The notes: generated from the letters alone by a model not told the origin. Shown: positions 11,179 through 22,210, counted from the stretch's first letter. The stretch: 57,735 bases of DNA from Grammothele lineata (GCA_002150815.3 NDFF03000395.1:1-57735); one strand, 5' to 3'. Made by a program: numbers and translations.

Positions 11179-11859
11179 GTTGGTTCGGGAGCATATCGAC
11201 TTCGCTGATCAGCATCGCTGTCAATGTTCGTGGGGGTAAACGTCCATCGGGCGGGGCCGTATGGCTGGGCGCATGGGCATCATCGTGAGGCGAGTGTGGC
11301 GAAGTTTGCGATACGTCCGAGCCGTACGTTGCATAAGCGAGAATGGCGACAGTAATATGGATGAAGAAAAGAACGAGTGGGCATGTTAGAAGAAGAGAGC
11401 CATACACAGAAGAACAAGTCCTCCGGACACGAGCCTGAAGCTGAAGACGCTTCACTCCTGAAGGCCTGAGGTGCGCTCTGCAGGACCAAATCAACTCAGG
11501 TAACGTGACGCAGTTTTGTGCGAGCCGGCCCGGCGCACAGTGGGCCGGCGTGCGAGCCTCTTGCAACAAGTAGACCCCAAGCATGCCAAACCCACGGTGT
11601 AAGTCTTACTTGAACGTCTGAGGACAAAACGCAAGCTATACCACATCGTGACTATATACACAAGATTGTTCGCGCAGTGTACGAGGACTCCCTAGGCTAT
11701 CCTTTGAGATTCTGCCAGCAGACGACCGCCGCCCCTAAGCTTTGAAAGTTTGATTATTGATTCGCCGTTCGCTACCCAACGTCTAACCCGACGGCTTGTC
11801 GATCGACACACTATTCCCTTCAAACGAACGTCAAACCATCCATAGTTACACTCCTGAAT
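11179..11859. other. No recognised gene
   Basis: A minus-strand open frame runs to 11584 through this stretch and into delta, but it lacks any recognisable domain and overlaps the repeat. The remainder probably contains the 3' untranslated region of the minus-strand gene ending at 11860. Confidence 0.4.
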
Positions 11860-14835
11860 TCATGGGCAAGCCTGTGCAGAAAAAATCAGACGATCAGTCG
11901 GCAATCGCATCCTAGCAGTGAAAAAAAAAAAGCCGTACGCTTGCAGCTTGTCATTGACAACAAAGTTGTGCTCCTCCTCAACGATATTCAACTCCTCCCG
12001 CTGAACGTCCGTGAGACGTTGCAGCCACGTCTCGTCGTACGCATTCCTCGGCAGGTTTTTGACGACGAAGGCTTTCGGCGACACCTGGATACTGAGAAAG
12101 CGAAGGTGCGCCGAGGCACCGATCGCCTCACCATACTTGTCCCGTCGGTATCGCTCCAGTGCGTCTAACAGACGCAACAGGCCTGTCAAATGCGCCGACC
12201 GTCCTTTCTTGACCATGATCTGGTAGCGTCGAATCGGGGCGCCCATGTCTTCTTCATCCGAGCTCATCCCCGCGGGTCCGAGCCGACGGATGATAGGAAT
12301 GTGTCGGTGTAGCGCCTTGTACAGTTTGCATATGAGCAGCCTGCGATGGAACAGCTGAAGTATGTGTCAGATAACGAGCAACGGACGCTGTGACCCAAAG
12401 CAGACTCACACGTTGCTTCCTCATAGCCCGACTGTGAGCCTTCCTCTCTTTCTTAGCCTTCGTCTTCGGCGATATGTGCGCTGCCCTTTCACTGGTCTTC
12501 CAGGGATTTGTTTCGGTGCGCGGAATTCGCACCGAGGGCAACGGCACGTCTGTCTCCGGATCCCTGTCATCCGGATGGCGATCGTCATTCACCCCGAACT
12601 GCCTGCAGTGGCTCTGTAGGGTGCGTATGTGGCTTCTGAACATGCGAGTGATCTTATTCGCGTCCTTGCAAGCATACTGAGAGACCTTCAAGAAATCCTC
12701 GACGAAGACCGCAGTAGCAGACGCGTTCCAGGGCGAAGTCGGCGTGCCGGACACATCTATCTGAAACTTCCTACTGGTGCAGCACCGCTTACCCTTCTCG
12801 GGATCGAACATCTCGAGGTCCGCGATGGTAGCGATCCGCGAGCGAGGAAATGGGGATTTCTTGGTAGAACGCTTCAGGAGTATTCGTGCGTGTGTTTGCA
12901 CGTCTCGCTAGAACGGGGTCAATCAACTGTCATACGAGAGCTCTCATCGCACGCACCGAGAGCTGCCTGTGCTCTGGGGATCGCCTCTTCGGGAGAGAGT
13001 GCAGCTTGCCTTGGGATCGAGTATCGTCATCGACGTCGCCCTCATAACTTGAAACATCCTCGCTCTCTTCGCGGGTGGCACCGTCGAGCTCATGAGCGCT
13101 TCTGCACCCTGTATGCGCTTCTCTTCCATCGTGACGGGCGTGCCTGTCCTCCGCTGGGGATTCTCGTTCAGGCAGATGGCAATCGGGTCGGTCTTCTGAC
13201 GGTCCAGCCTGTAAGGTTCGAGACTTCCATTCTGATCGGATTTGTTCAAATTCGTCCCTGATGGCAGAGGCAGTGGCCATGACCCGTGCTATATCATCCT
13301 TTGTCGCCACTGGGTCGGACGACTCGCGCTGACGGTGAGCTTCAGTGTTTTCACTCTTGAGAATACTGAACGCGTACTTCATACTCCTGCTCGGTAGCAG
13401 TTTCGTACACAGAAGAACGGCTTTCCTCTACGGGAAGATATGAATCGCCTACAACAGACCAACAGCCGTATGAATTAGAGGTCAGTCTGACTTCGGGCTG
13501 ATGATAGACAGGAAGATGTCGATGCCTCTCGTTGACGTACTACTATTCCAGCTTACCTTGTGCACTAGCGATTCGATCCTGTGTATTGGATTGAGGTACT
13601 AATGTTATGTGCTGAGACGCGCCCAGAAGCGTGTTGGAGGCTGGGACGAGTGGTTTCACTATCGGTGGCGGTGGCAAAATTGGGCCCGTTCGCTGCTGAA
13701 CGGACATTCTTCCTAGGGGTTTGAAGTTGTAGCAACGCTAGTAATCCGCGCAGATCTCCCGCTGAAAAAACTCACCTGTGGTCAATGGGTGTGGAAGGGC
13801 ACAGTGGGCGGATGGCGAGATAGGAGAGATGTCTTCCCCGGCGCTCGGAGTGATTCTAGGATGACTGCTTGGCGTGTAACCCTGTAATCAGTTCGAGTAT
13901 CAATCATTCTGATTGTCACATCCGTTCCTACCTTGGCTGCAAGGTAAGCATAAAGTAGTGCCTCCAATTCCTGTGGACGTCCAGCCAGGTACGGTGGGGA
14001 ACTGTTGCGTTCAACGCCGCCGGTGTCGCTGTGCGGATCATCGTCACGAGGTTCAGCGCGAGAGACGGACTCTGCTCTTTCGCGTCCGTGCTCGAAGTGC
14101 TGGAGAAACTCGCTCCGCTGACGGTGGGATATGAATCCTTGGGTGTAAAGACCACGGACGAAATGTGCGGGGGCGATCTCTCCGCCGCCATTTTCCCGCT
14201 CTAGGGAAAGGTTGGCACATAAGAGACGAATTTGTTGAACGAGATCTTCGGAACAATTGTCTAAACGGTCAGTTGAAGAGTACCGTATAGTGCCACAGCA
14301 TACGCTGTTATTGACCATAGGTAACTCACCCTGTGTGTTTGGTGCCTCCACTTTACGGTCACAAGAACCCATCGGGTCGGCAGCCCCATCATCGTCGTAA
14401 TGAGCCTCCTCGTCATCTGATTCCCCTTCAGCTGGAATCTGCGGGGGTGGTGCGTCCAACTCCTCCTGATGGAAGGTACCTGGGCTGTTCGCGACGTGAG
14501 TCCCAGCGAGATGCTGACCTAGTACACGCATTGAAGGCGATCCCACTCCAAGTTCGTCTTCGTGTGAAGAAGACTGATATGAGACCTCGCCCGACTCTCA
14601 ACGGTGACAACCGAACGTCACGGTAAAGGTTACTCACTTCGTGAGCAGGCGTGGGAAACATTTCCTGAGGAAAGCAGATTGCAGTGAGGGAATGCGACAC
14701 GCAAAGGCCCCAGAGATCGCAATTTCGTCCCACGACACTCCTCAGATCCAGTTTTGGTCCCGCCCCCTCTTTGCTCACCCCATTCCCTCTAAGAAAACTC
14801 CTATATTGTACCTGACTGTACATCATACGAGGCAT
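11860..14835 (-). CDS. Multi-exon gene of unknown function (basidiomycete-type conserved protein)
   Basis: I cannot assign a function. On the minus strand I trace a chain of exons joined by good GT-AG introns. A short first exon from the ATG at 14835 may join, through a 142-nt intron with a strong CTTTCCTCAG acceptor, to EMFPTPAHE near 14660. Intron 14637-14574 then leads to an acidic exon (ESDDEEAHYDDD). Intron 14329-14261 follows, then exons ending near LLYAYLAAK, a Pro/Ser-rich stretch, and an exon near 13715-13557. Next come hydrophilic exons near 13400-12930 and 12900-12410, the second with WNASATAVFVEDFL and SHIRTLQ. Intron 12409-12355 leads to LFHRRLL..GPAGMSSDEED..YQI, LLRLLDALERYRRDKYG and LPRNAYDETWL, ending at 11860. 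The last part recalls, from memory, a large uncharacterised family that is multi-copy in mushroom genomes. Exon borders at 13560-12900 are not certain. It lies inside the repeat-rich region, but its frames look preserved. Confidence 0.55.
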
Positions 14836-15069
14836 GTAATTTCTTTGACACGAACCTCAGAGTTTTCGAGTGTTTCGAGGGTAATGGAGTAAGTGGGCGT
14901 CGAACGGGCGCTACTGGAAGAGTCTTCTATAGTGTTAGAAGCGCCGGCAAAGTAAGTGGCACATTTCGAGACTCTTCGACTCCTAGACAATGACACCACC
15001 AGGAAGCAGAGGGATAGTTGTATGTAGTAGGTCACGGAGGTATTCTACATGTGCTTTACGTGCCGCAAT

Positions 15070-15850
15070 ATAAGAGCCTCGTGAACTCGACTGACCAGCC
15101 AGCTGTATATGATGTTGCCTGAGATGGACGCTGTGCTGCTGGTCCTTCGCGATGATCGAAGCAGTGTATGCCGAAGTCCGATCAGGACTCTATAACACCG
15201 TGAGCCCCAAGAGAATCGTACACGAGAACCAGAGCACTCACTCAGATTTTAGAACGTGTGTTCTCACGTCGCACAAACGCCTGCCGATGCTCGGACCCCT
15301 GGGCGTTGAGACTGTCATCCATATCCGGGAATAGCCTGCACGCCACATAATGAGTTGAGTATACAGCTGGGATAACCGCGACGAGAACACACACAGAGAA
15401 TGCCGTGTTCAAAGCGTCTCCCAACTCTGCGCCACGACCCTCCGCAAAACTACTGGAGTTGTAACATTCCTACGGAAGAGCAGGTCAGTGACGTGTCAAA
15501 CGTACTTAAGAATCCGCCAGAGATAGAAAGGAAGAATCGTGGGCGGAGTAAAAGGGGGCGTGGACGGAGTGGAAGGGACATGTGCGGAGTGGAGGGGGAC
15601 GTGTGCGGGAAGGATGGGGGCGGGAAGGATGGGGACGTGGGCGCAGTCGTCCTAGTCGGTCAATCGCCCGAAGAAACACTCACCGGCGTACGGAAGGCGC
15701 GAACCCGCGGCAACACCATAGACCGCAAACGCGTTAAAGATCTCCACCACGGCAGCTCTGCACAACGCGAGGTCAGCTATCCACCTCGCGCAATCACCCA
15801 GAGATGCATAGGGGCGAATGAACGCGCACCTGGTCGCGAACCCAGCCCAG
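15070..15850. repeat. Repeat gamma, copy 2 (3' flank of RdRP remnant B)
   Basis: This pairs with 9118-9900. On the minus strand it reads WIADLALCRAAVVEIFNAF near 15790-15735, then VYGVAAGSRL, and further on VCVLVAVIPAVYS near 15390. These phrases are shared in diverged form with copy 1. It directly continues the minus-strand direction of remnant B, so it is either the polymerase tail or the next gene. Local tandem words such as GGGAAGGATGGGG repeat near 15606-15635. Confidence 0.6.
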
Positions 15851-18800
15851 ACATGCACACACTCGCCCGTCGTCACCGTCATCGCCGCCGCCGTCGACCT
15901 CATCGCCGCCGCCGCCGACCTCATCGCCGCCCTCGTAGTAGTCACCGCGGCCAACCTTGTTGCACAGCTTCGCGAACTCGCCCGCAAACGCAACGCTCCA
16001 CGCGAACCTGGGCTTGTGCACGCACGCCCACGACGCGCGCAGCAGCTCGAGGTCCGCGAGCGAGAGGAGCGGGGAGTCGAAGGGCAACACGGTCCCCGTA
16101 GCGAAGGACCGCGAGAGCTCGTCCCATCGTGCAAGCCGTGCTTTGGCGGGGCCCAGGAAGGGGGCGGGAGCGGACGTGGTGGACGAAGAAGGGGACAAAG
16201 CGGCAGACGCGGAACCGGGTTCGCGCGCGCGCGACGGGAGGGCGTGGACGGCGCTTGAGCCTTGGCCTTAGAGTCTTCGCGCGCGAGCGTCCGCCATTTG
16301 TCGATATGATCTATGATGTGCTAGTGGAGGAGTGCAATTGAACACGTCGTAGGCCTCGAAGGTTTTCGTGCGGAAGCAGAGTTGCCATAGGTCGCCATCG
16401 GGCAGGTCTACGTGGTGTAGCCCGCGTCGCACAGATACGCATTACGGATATTTCCGTACTCCCCAAGCTTTCTGTCTCGCATGCGCTTTCCTGCGTTGAG
16501 GAAGTCGTTGAGCACGAACCGGCCAAGGCGGCTGTTATCGCGTTTGAGCCAAGCGACATTGCCTTGTGCGCTCTGCGCGCCGGCTTTGGTTGAACAGACA
16601 GTCGGGCTGCCGCCGATCATACTTGAGCTTATCGGCCTTGATAACATCTTTCTTAACGCAATGTCCGCTTTTGCGCGAGTCCAAAATGGTATTGAACCTG
16701 AAATGGGTTGAGTCAACTGATCAGGTTACAGCTAGTACCACAATCTAGTGGATGCTCACATGAACGCGTTACGGATAGTGTCCGGTGCGTCATAGCCATT
16801 GGCGTATATCGAATTCACTTGAAACATCGAGTACTGGCCAACTGAGGCAGTGGCGAGACCGATGAGCAAGGCGCTTTGAAACTTCTTGCGGTACTCGTCC
16901 GGATCGCCAGCGAGGTTCTCGAGATCCTTGGCCATCGCCAACACTTGCCGTATAGTGCTTTGATCCTCGAAGTTGTTCTTCAGGAAGTTCTCCGGAGGAG
17001 GACCAGAGAGCTTGCGAGGCGCGAAACGCGACGAGGCTCGTATATACAGACGCATACATCTACCGGAGTGTCAGTACAAATCAGCGCTACCATCTTTCCA
17101 ACATACCCCGTCGTAGTCTGAAGGCAATCCAGAGCGTTAGCATTGCCCAACGAAGAGAGAAGATACGTCTCTAACCTCCACCCGCAAGGATACTGGCAAA
17201 CGAGTACAATAACGTCCGTATACTGTGACAACTCGGGACATTCGACTGCGGTAACCTGTGTCAAATGTTAGTGCGGATTATGTAGAATGGTATGGGATAC
17301 TCACCTTCTGAACATCCCACGGTAGCCGATTCGGGTTTCGGTATATCTGTGAAGAAGCCCATTAGCACGCCGCGAAGTCGTTCCAGAGATGGGACCGGTA
17401 AAGTACCAGAACATCGCCGAGTAGGATGTGAGGGGTAGGGTCCTCGAGCGGGTCCTTGAGGTTCTTGGTAGACTTGAAACGGGTTTCGTCTTCATTCAGC
17501 ACACCGTATGGGTCTCTACGTTTCGAGATCAGTCTTTCGCGCTCGCCCATAGAAGAAAGATCACGTACTAGGAACAGTGAACGCTTCGGCAGTCGCTAGG
17601 GAACGACGCCCGCTTGAATCGACAAGTCGCCGTTGAAGATCGAACACACGCCGTGGACGGACTCGCACCGCATTTCCGACCTGCTCGCCCCGCCGTGCGT
17701 GACGATCCCGAGCCGGCTCTCGCGTTTGACGATCCTAAACCTTTCGCACAACGGCGTGCCGACTGCCACGTTCGTCACGCTCGTGCAGCAGACGCTCGAG
17801 GCGGAAGTGCGGCCGCTCACACAGCGAGCGGGCCCGAAGGCGACGCTGCTCCTCTGGTGGGCCGTCGAGCGCTTCGGTGGGATCGCGACGAAGCGCGTCG
17901 TTCAGCATGCTCTGGGGACCGATCATGCGCGCGCTCGGGTTGACAGGTGCATCCGCAAAGATGGGCACGAGGGCGGGGAGAGCGAAGGGTTGCTCGACTA
18001 GATGCTCGCCAGCACCGTGAACGACATGGAAGATTTACAGCTTGAGGCGCTCCAAGTGGGGGACGTGCCGGTCGCCACCCTGCGCGAGCCCGCGACGGGA
18101 CCTTCTCTGACGAAGCATGGGACCGCCGCGTTGGATTGGATCCAGATCTTGGGCGGGACCCCAGCCGGGGCTTCGTCGCGCGGGTGGAGGACCCAGAGAC
18201 CCTTGGCGCGGCCTTGGACGGCGGTGGGGCGTTCTTACAGCCCCATCTGGCCGGCGACGGCGCTCAGTGCCGTGCCGGTCAGGAAGCCGCAGCTGTCGGT
18301 CTAGATGTGGAATATGTCATGGGGAGCGTCTGTAACATCGGTATGAGAAACAATTTGCGCGATTGCTCAACACAACCGCACTTACATTGATCGTCGACAC
18401 GGAAAATCTTCTCTTCGGCGAATCTCAGAACGAGTACGAGAATCGAAAAGCCGAGATCGAAACGTGTTGCCCGTTGCGACGTCAGCTACATCATTGAGGT
18501 GAGCAGGACAGATAAACTCGGCGAATCAGAAACCTTACTTGATTCGCATTCGATTCGGGTTCGAGCGGGTTGCGCCGTCTATCGTCTCCGGGTTCCCTCG
18601 TGCTCCTCTCGTAGTCCTTGGGGGCCTCCATCAGGAACACCTTGTTGACCTTTGCGCCGAACCCGACGAATACGCGTCCGCGCAGGACGGAATTCTGGGT
18701 CAAGAACACGCGCAGGTCGTCCCTGCGCTGACTGACTATCTGGCACGGTACGGGCACTTGTAGCATGCGCCACAAGCCGAAGTAACGCGCGAAACGATGC

Positions 18801-18960
18801 GTTTTGCGCGATACCGTCCTTGCCAAGGTCGTCGATGACCTCGAGCCGTGCGACCTGCTGAACCTTGCCATCATACTAATCGGGCTTGCCCATAAAGTTG
18901 CTGTGGAGGCCGAGTCCGCGGTCGCAGACGATTCTGCCGCCGCCGCCGCCGCCTTCGTCG
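15851..18960 (-). pseudogene. RNA-silencing RNA-dependent RNA polymerase, remnant copy B
   Basis: This is the most complete RdRP relic (QDE-1/RDR family, RNA interference). Reading minus strand: N-terminal RRDDLRVFLTQN, GRVFVGFGAK and KVFLMEAP..DYERS near 18750-18600; a core piece with GFLTGTAL, PTAVQGR, KGLWVLHP and PKIWI near 18290-18150; an inverted block (separate entry); then VLNEDE, KSTKNLKDPLEDPTPH and GDVL near 17500-17420. An intron leads to IYRNPNRLPWDVQK, another to VTAVECPELSQYTDVIV near 17245-17195, then LAGG and the catalytic D-Y-D-G split by an intron (17175-17118). Downstream are FAPRKLSGPPPENF, GQYSMF..SIYANGY near 16820, GRFVLNDFLNAGK near 16520, and LLRASWAC..RFAWSVAF near 16040-15970, the usual C terminus. 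Frames break after VCQ (residues lost before LAGG), one nucleotide is missing after DYDG, and further shifts follow. It is therefore a pseudogene of a gene that once had short spliced introns. Confidence 0.83.
17620..18130 (+). other. Inverted segment inside RdRP remnant B
   Basis: The rest of the relic is on the minus strand, but this block reads on the plus strand: KIEH near 17635, LNLSHNGVPTATF near 17730-17770, LEAEVRPL near 17797-17820, then an acidic/charged tail. In copy A the corresponding pieces (KLWVR, LKIE, NNGVP) follow one another on a single strand. In copy B the minus-strand core stops right after PKIWIQS (about 18135), and the expected continuation, KIEH..NGVP, is found reversed. 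This is direct evidence of an inversion of about 0.5 kb after the duplication. The break positions are approximate to some tens of bases. Confidence 0.72.
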
Positions 18961-19470
18961 TCCTTATCGCGTGGCAATCCTTCATCTCGCACCCGTCTTC
19001 ATCGCCCTGCCCACCCAACTCGTCTCCACCTCACCCAGTAGCTCCTCGAGTCCACCCAAACAGCACCCCCGAGCAGGCTGGGACGACAACTGCGCAAGAC
19101 TGAGAGTCTCGGCATGACTGCCATCGAGGCCCGCTCGGTTCGCCACAGGGCTAACCCATAAAGCTTCCGGGCGGTCAGACGCAGTCTCGTTAGGACTCGG
19201 ACCTCCCGCCGTTCGACCGCTAGTCGTAGGTGACCTAGGAGACGGCCTCCAGTCAGCCGTCGTTCCTCCTAGGGAGCTCAGGGGAGGGGGGGGGGAGGGG
19301 GGAACGAACATCATCAAACGCGACATGCGAACGACGGAGAGTGGGGAAGAGTGCGAGCAGGCTGGCAGGGCAGGCACTCACCTTCAACGTCGTCGGACGT
19401 GGCAGTCCGAGTCGGCTTCTACCTTGCCACGACGCCGTCCGCGGTGGACGTTTCCCTGGCGCGCGGCTTG
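18951..19470. repeat. Repeat delta, copy 2
   Basis: This is the partner of 10666-11178. It begins at the end of a GCC run (18935-18953) and contains an expanded G-rich tract near 19281-19302. It lies just upstream (5') of RdRP remnant B with respect to its direction of transcription. Confidence 0.85.
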
Positions 19471-21116
19471 CCGTTATGCCTAAGTCTTGTCTCCCCGATT
19501 CGAACCGTCTCGTCCGACGGTCCACCGCGTTGGCGACCGTCGCTATCGGTGGCCGTGGCGAGGGAACGGACACGGTAGGAAGATCGGGCTGTGGGATTGG
19601 CGACAATGTCGAGACATCGAACAGATAATGAACTCGATATACAAGATAATGGTCATGACGCAGAATGACAGCACGCGGCTGGTGGCGGCAAGGGTATGAG
19701 GGGTGATAGAGCCTGAGGCCAGGAGGTGGTGGGCGCATAGGGTTCACTAGAGGAACCGGCGGCTACTGCTACCTAAGTAAGTGTACACAAGAGGCGCCAT
19801 CGCTTCGCTCCGGCCGGTTGCGGCCAGGAGTCCGAGTCGGACGAATGTGTCACTTAGTCGTGCGTGTGACTGACTGGATACGCTGCCCCATGTATGAGTA
19901 CGTAGTCAATGGAACGAAAAACGGGATGGGAGGTGTTGAGGCCCTGCCGCCTGGGCCGGTCGGAAAGCAAAGGAAAGGTGTCGATTAGGTTCTGACGCGC
20001 CAAGGACTGGTTGCTAGAAGCACTACTTGCTCGAAGGAGGGTATGAATTATTATATTGCTCGTATAATGTTGCACATACAGAAGGTGTTCTAAATTACGC
20101 AGGATAACCGCGCTGCTCGCGCGCGCGCGCGCCTGGATGTGGCAGAAAGCTATATGCATATGGAAAGGAGAGTCCGGAAATGAGAGAGAGGTGGGGGAGA
20201 GTATGAGTGGATAGCGTGATACCGTATGGATGCATCAGCACGGCGGAATCATACAGTCTGCCCACGTGGGGAGACAATGAGCAAGTGAGACGTTGTCATA
20301 AGGGAAGGAGAGGCGCGGTCCAAGTTAACTGCGGCAGGACGGGCCAGGGTACCGGGAGGCTGGCGTTGGCGTTGAGGCAAACGGAGGACGGAAGGGAGCG
20401 GGATAGGGCGGGATAGACGGACTTTGGAAGGGTCGAGGGCGAGACAGTAGGTAGGTAGAGACAATTGCCAGGTGAGACGGTGAGCGGTATAGTGCAGGCG
20501 GATGGCGATGGCGGTGGGGCTGAGGTTGCACTCAGGTTGACGCGAGCGGACAGGGACGGACGGGAAGGGCGGGAGATGGGAGAAATGGGGAGGGAGAGTA
20601 TAAGTACGCGGTGTGACTCACTAAAGGGACACCCATTCAATCGACGTTGATAGGATGGATTCACTGAGGAAAGCCTATAGAGTCACAGACGACGTAAGGG
20701 GACTCAACAGGTCGAGTGGCAGACGCTGACAATGGCCAGGACTGGACGGTTTGGTACCGTGACGTTGAGAGCTCGAAAGAGGGCCTTGGGCAACGGCGGC
20801 GGGAAGATGCAGGCAGGCGCCGTCTGAGAACGACAATATCGAGCGAGTGAGACATGTCGTCATCAGGAAGGCCGGTGGGCGTTGGCAGGAAGCGCTGAGG
20901 CCAAACAGGGACAAACGAATTCGAGCCATCTGCGTAAATATATGTCTTATATCATCAAGCAATGAAACATGGGCATGATCTGGGCCATACATATGATTCA
21001 TTCAGTGCTGTTCACAGTTGACCCCAGTAGCGCGACGAAGAATCTCATTCGAACCAACTCAATGGGCGGTCGTAAGCAAAGTTGTGAGTATGTAAGTAAT
21101 TCCGATCCGGATGGCT
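19471..21116. other. No recognised gene; G-rich spacer with a (CG)n run
   Basis: I see no gene. A (CG)n microsatellite lies at 20118-20132. The plus strand at 20160-20860 is purine-rich, with many GGGA/GAGG words, so the long minus-strand frame there is proline/serine-rich and looks compositional. The 3' untranslated region of the TTC1-like gene is probably near 20900-21116. Confidence 0.5.
20118..20132. repeat. (CG)n dinucleotide run
   Basis: About seven CG units in a row (TCGCGCGCGCGCGCGCC context). It may form Z-DNA in vitro; no role is implied. Confidence 0.9.
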
Positions 21117-22210
21117 TCAAGACCCGCCCGGATTCTGCACGAAGTTCATCGAATAGCCTCCTTGGCCATTGGGTATGAACTGGAAGTTGTCCGTAGAAAG
21201 ACCAAAGTTCCCTAATTACCATAACCGGTGTTCAAGTCAGCCTCCTTGTGCTTGTTGACACTTGCACGACAGCATCTCACCCAGAACGCTATTTCCTATG
21301 CCTTTGAGCTTGTTGAACATTTCTGCAGTTTCGCTCTCCCTCGCGGATTCAACGCGGGGCGCTAAGCTGACCAAAGACCGACGGACGGCGACCATGTCAG
21401 CCGAACCCGGCGGCAAAAGTTCGAGCAAGGTCTTGTAGTCTGCTTTGGTCAATTCCCCATCCGACTAGTCGTAAGCATGGTACAGCCAGACAAATGCTAA
21501 CCTTCTTGCGCGGCAGACAAAGAGGACCACGAAGCGATCTGTTCATTGGCAGTGGCTCGCCGCTGCAGTGCCTTGATGTAGTTTGGATCGTCCTTGAGTG
21601 CTGCATTAGGGTGCCCAGTAAGTACATTTAGGGGTTCTCTTATAACAAAAGCCAACCTAATGTGCATGCGGACACAACCTCCTTATACTGTTCCTATGGG
21701 GGGACGCGTGAGGGTGTTCAACTTGCCCGGTATATGATCTCGTCTGTACCAATTTCAAGAAACACGCTGCTATGTTCGCGTTTAATATAGATCTTGCCTT
21801 CGCACACTCCATGTCCACTGCCGAAGGTAGGCCCTGGCCCTGTGGAGGATCCTCTTTATTCTCTGCTCTTTGATCTTCTTGATTTCCTAGTACATCTTCG
21901 TTTAGGCCATCCGTGCACGTCTGGCGATCTTCGGGATCGGATACGGGCTGTCCGACACGTCTAGGAAGATATCCGAGTGCAGACCGATACGCGGCGAGGG
22001 CCTCGCTCCATCGCCTCGCACGAAAGTGGTCGTTACCCTCTTGTTTGAGACTTTCCGCAGATTTTAGAGAATTCTGGGCAGGTGCCTTCAGGAGGTCTCG
22101 AGTGGGGTAAATCGAACGAAAGCACTGACTGGGAGATCGAGTGAGGGTGGGAACGAATTTGAGGGCGATATCAAACCGCCATCAGACGATACTAGTACGT
22201 CGTCTGTCAT
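21117..22210 (-). CDS. TPR protein of the TTC1 (tetratricopeptide repeat protein 1) family
   Basis: Proteins of this family are small co-chaperone-like TPR adaptors. The minus strand reads SLKQEGNDHF..RRWSEALAAY..SAL near 22055-21975 (first TPR) and a linker rich in D/E/Q. MECAKARSILNANIAACFLKL near 21815-21760 is then spliced to EQYKEVVSACTL (second TPR). After another intron comes LKDDPNYIKALQRRA near 21600-21555 (third TPR). TKADYKTLLELLPP..MFNKLKGIGNSVLG follows near 21450-21290. The last exon has the family signature FGLSTDNFQF and GGYSMNF, ending at a TGA (21117-21119). The N terminus is not resolved: the ATG at 22210 is a candidate, but I could not splice it in frame. At the junction before TKADYK the only GT-AG pair seen (about 21507-21466) leaves the frame off by one nucleotide, so either splicing is unusual or there is a 1-nt error or frameshift. 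Confidence 0.8.

Noticed and set aside
11123..11584. 153-codon minus-strand frame
   Set aside because: It runs across the edge of repeat delta, has no domain, and the corresponding frame is broken in the other delta copy.
15850..15955. GCC/GTC-rich tract as a possible coding poly-Asp/Gly region or CRISPR-like array
   Set aside because: It is an imperfect trinucleotide tract without spacers. CRISPR arrays are not expected in a fungal nuclear genome.
19490..19520. T-loop-like GGTTCGAATC on the minus strand, possible tRNA
   Set aside because: No matching acceptor, D or anticodon arm could be placed around it.
20296..20664. Pro/Ser/Leu-rich minus-strand frame
   Set aside because: It follows directly from the purine-rich plus strand; composition alone explains it.
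1..20700. LTR or DNA transposon as the cause of the repeats
   Set aside because: No reverse transcriptase, integrase or transposase motif and no clear terminal repeats or target-site duplications were found. The repeats are better described as broken segmental duplicates of an RdRP locus.
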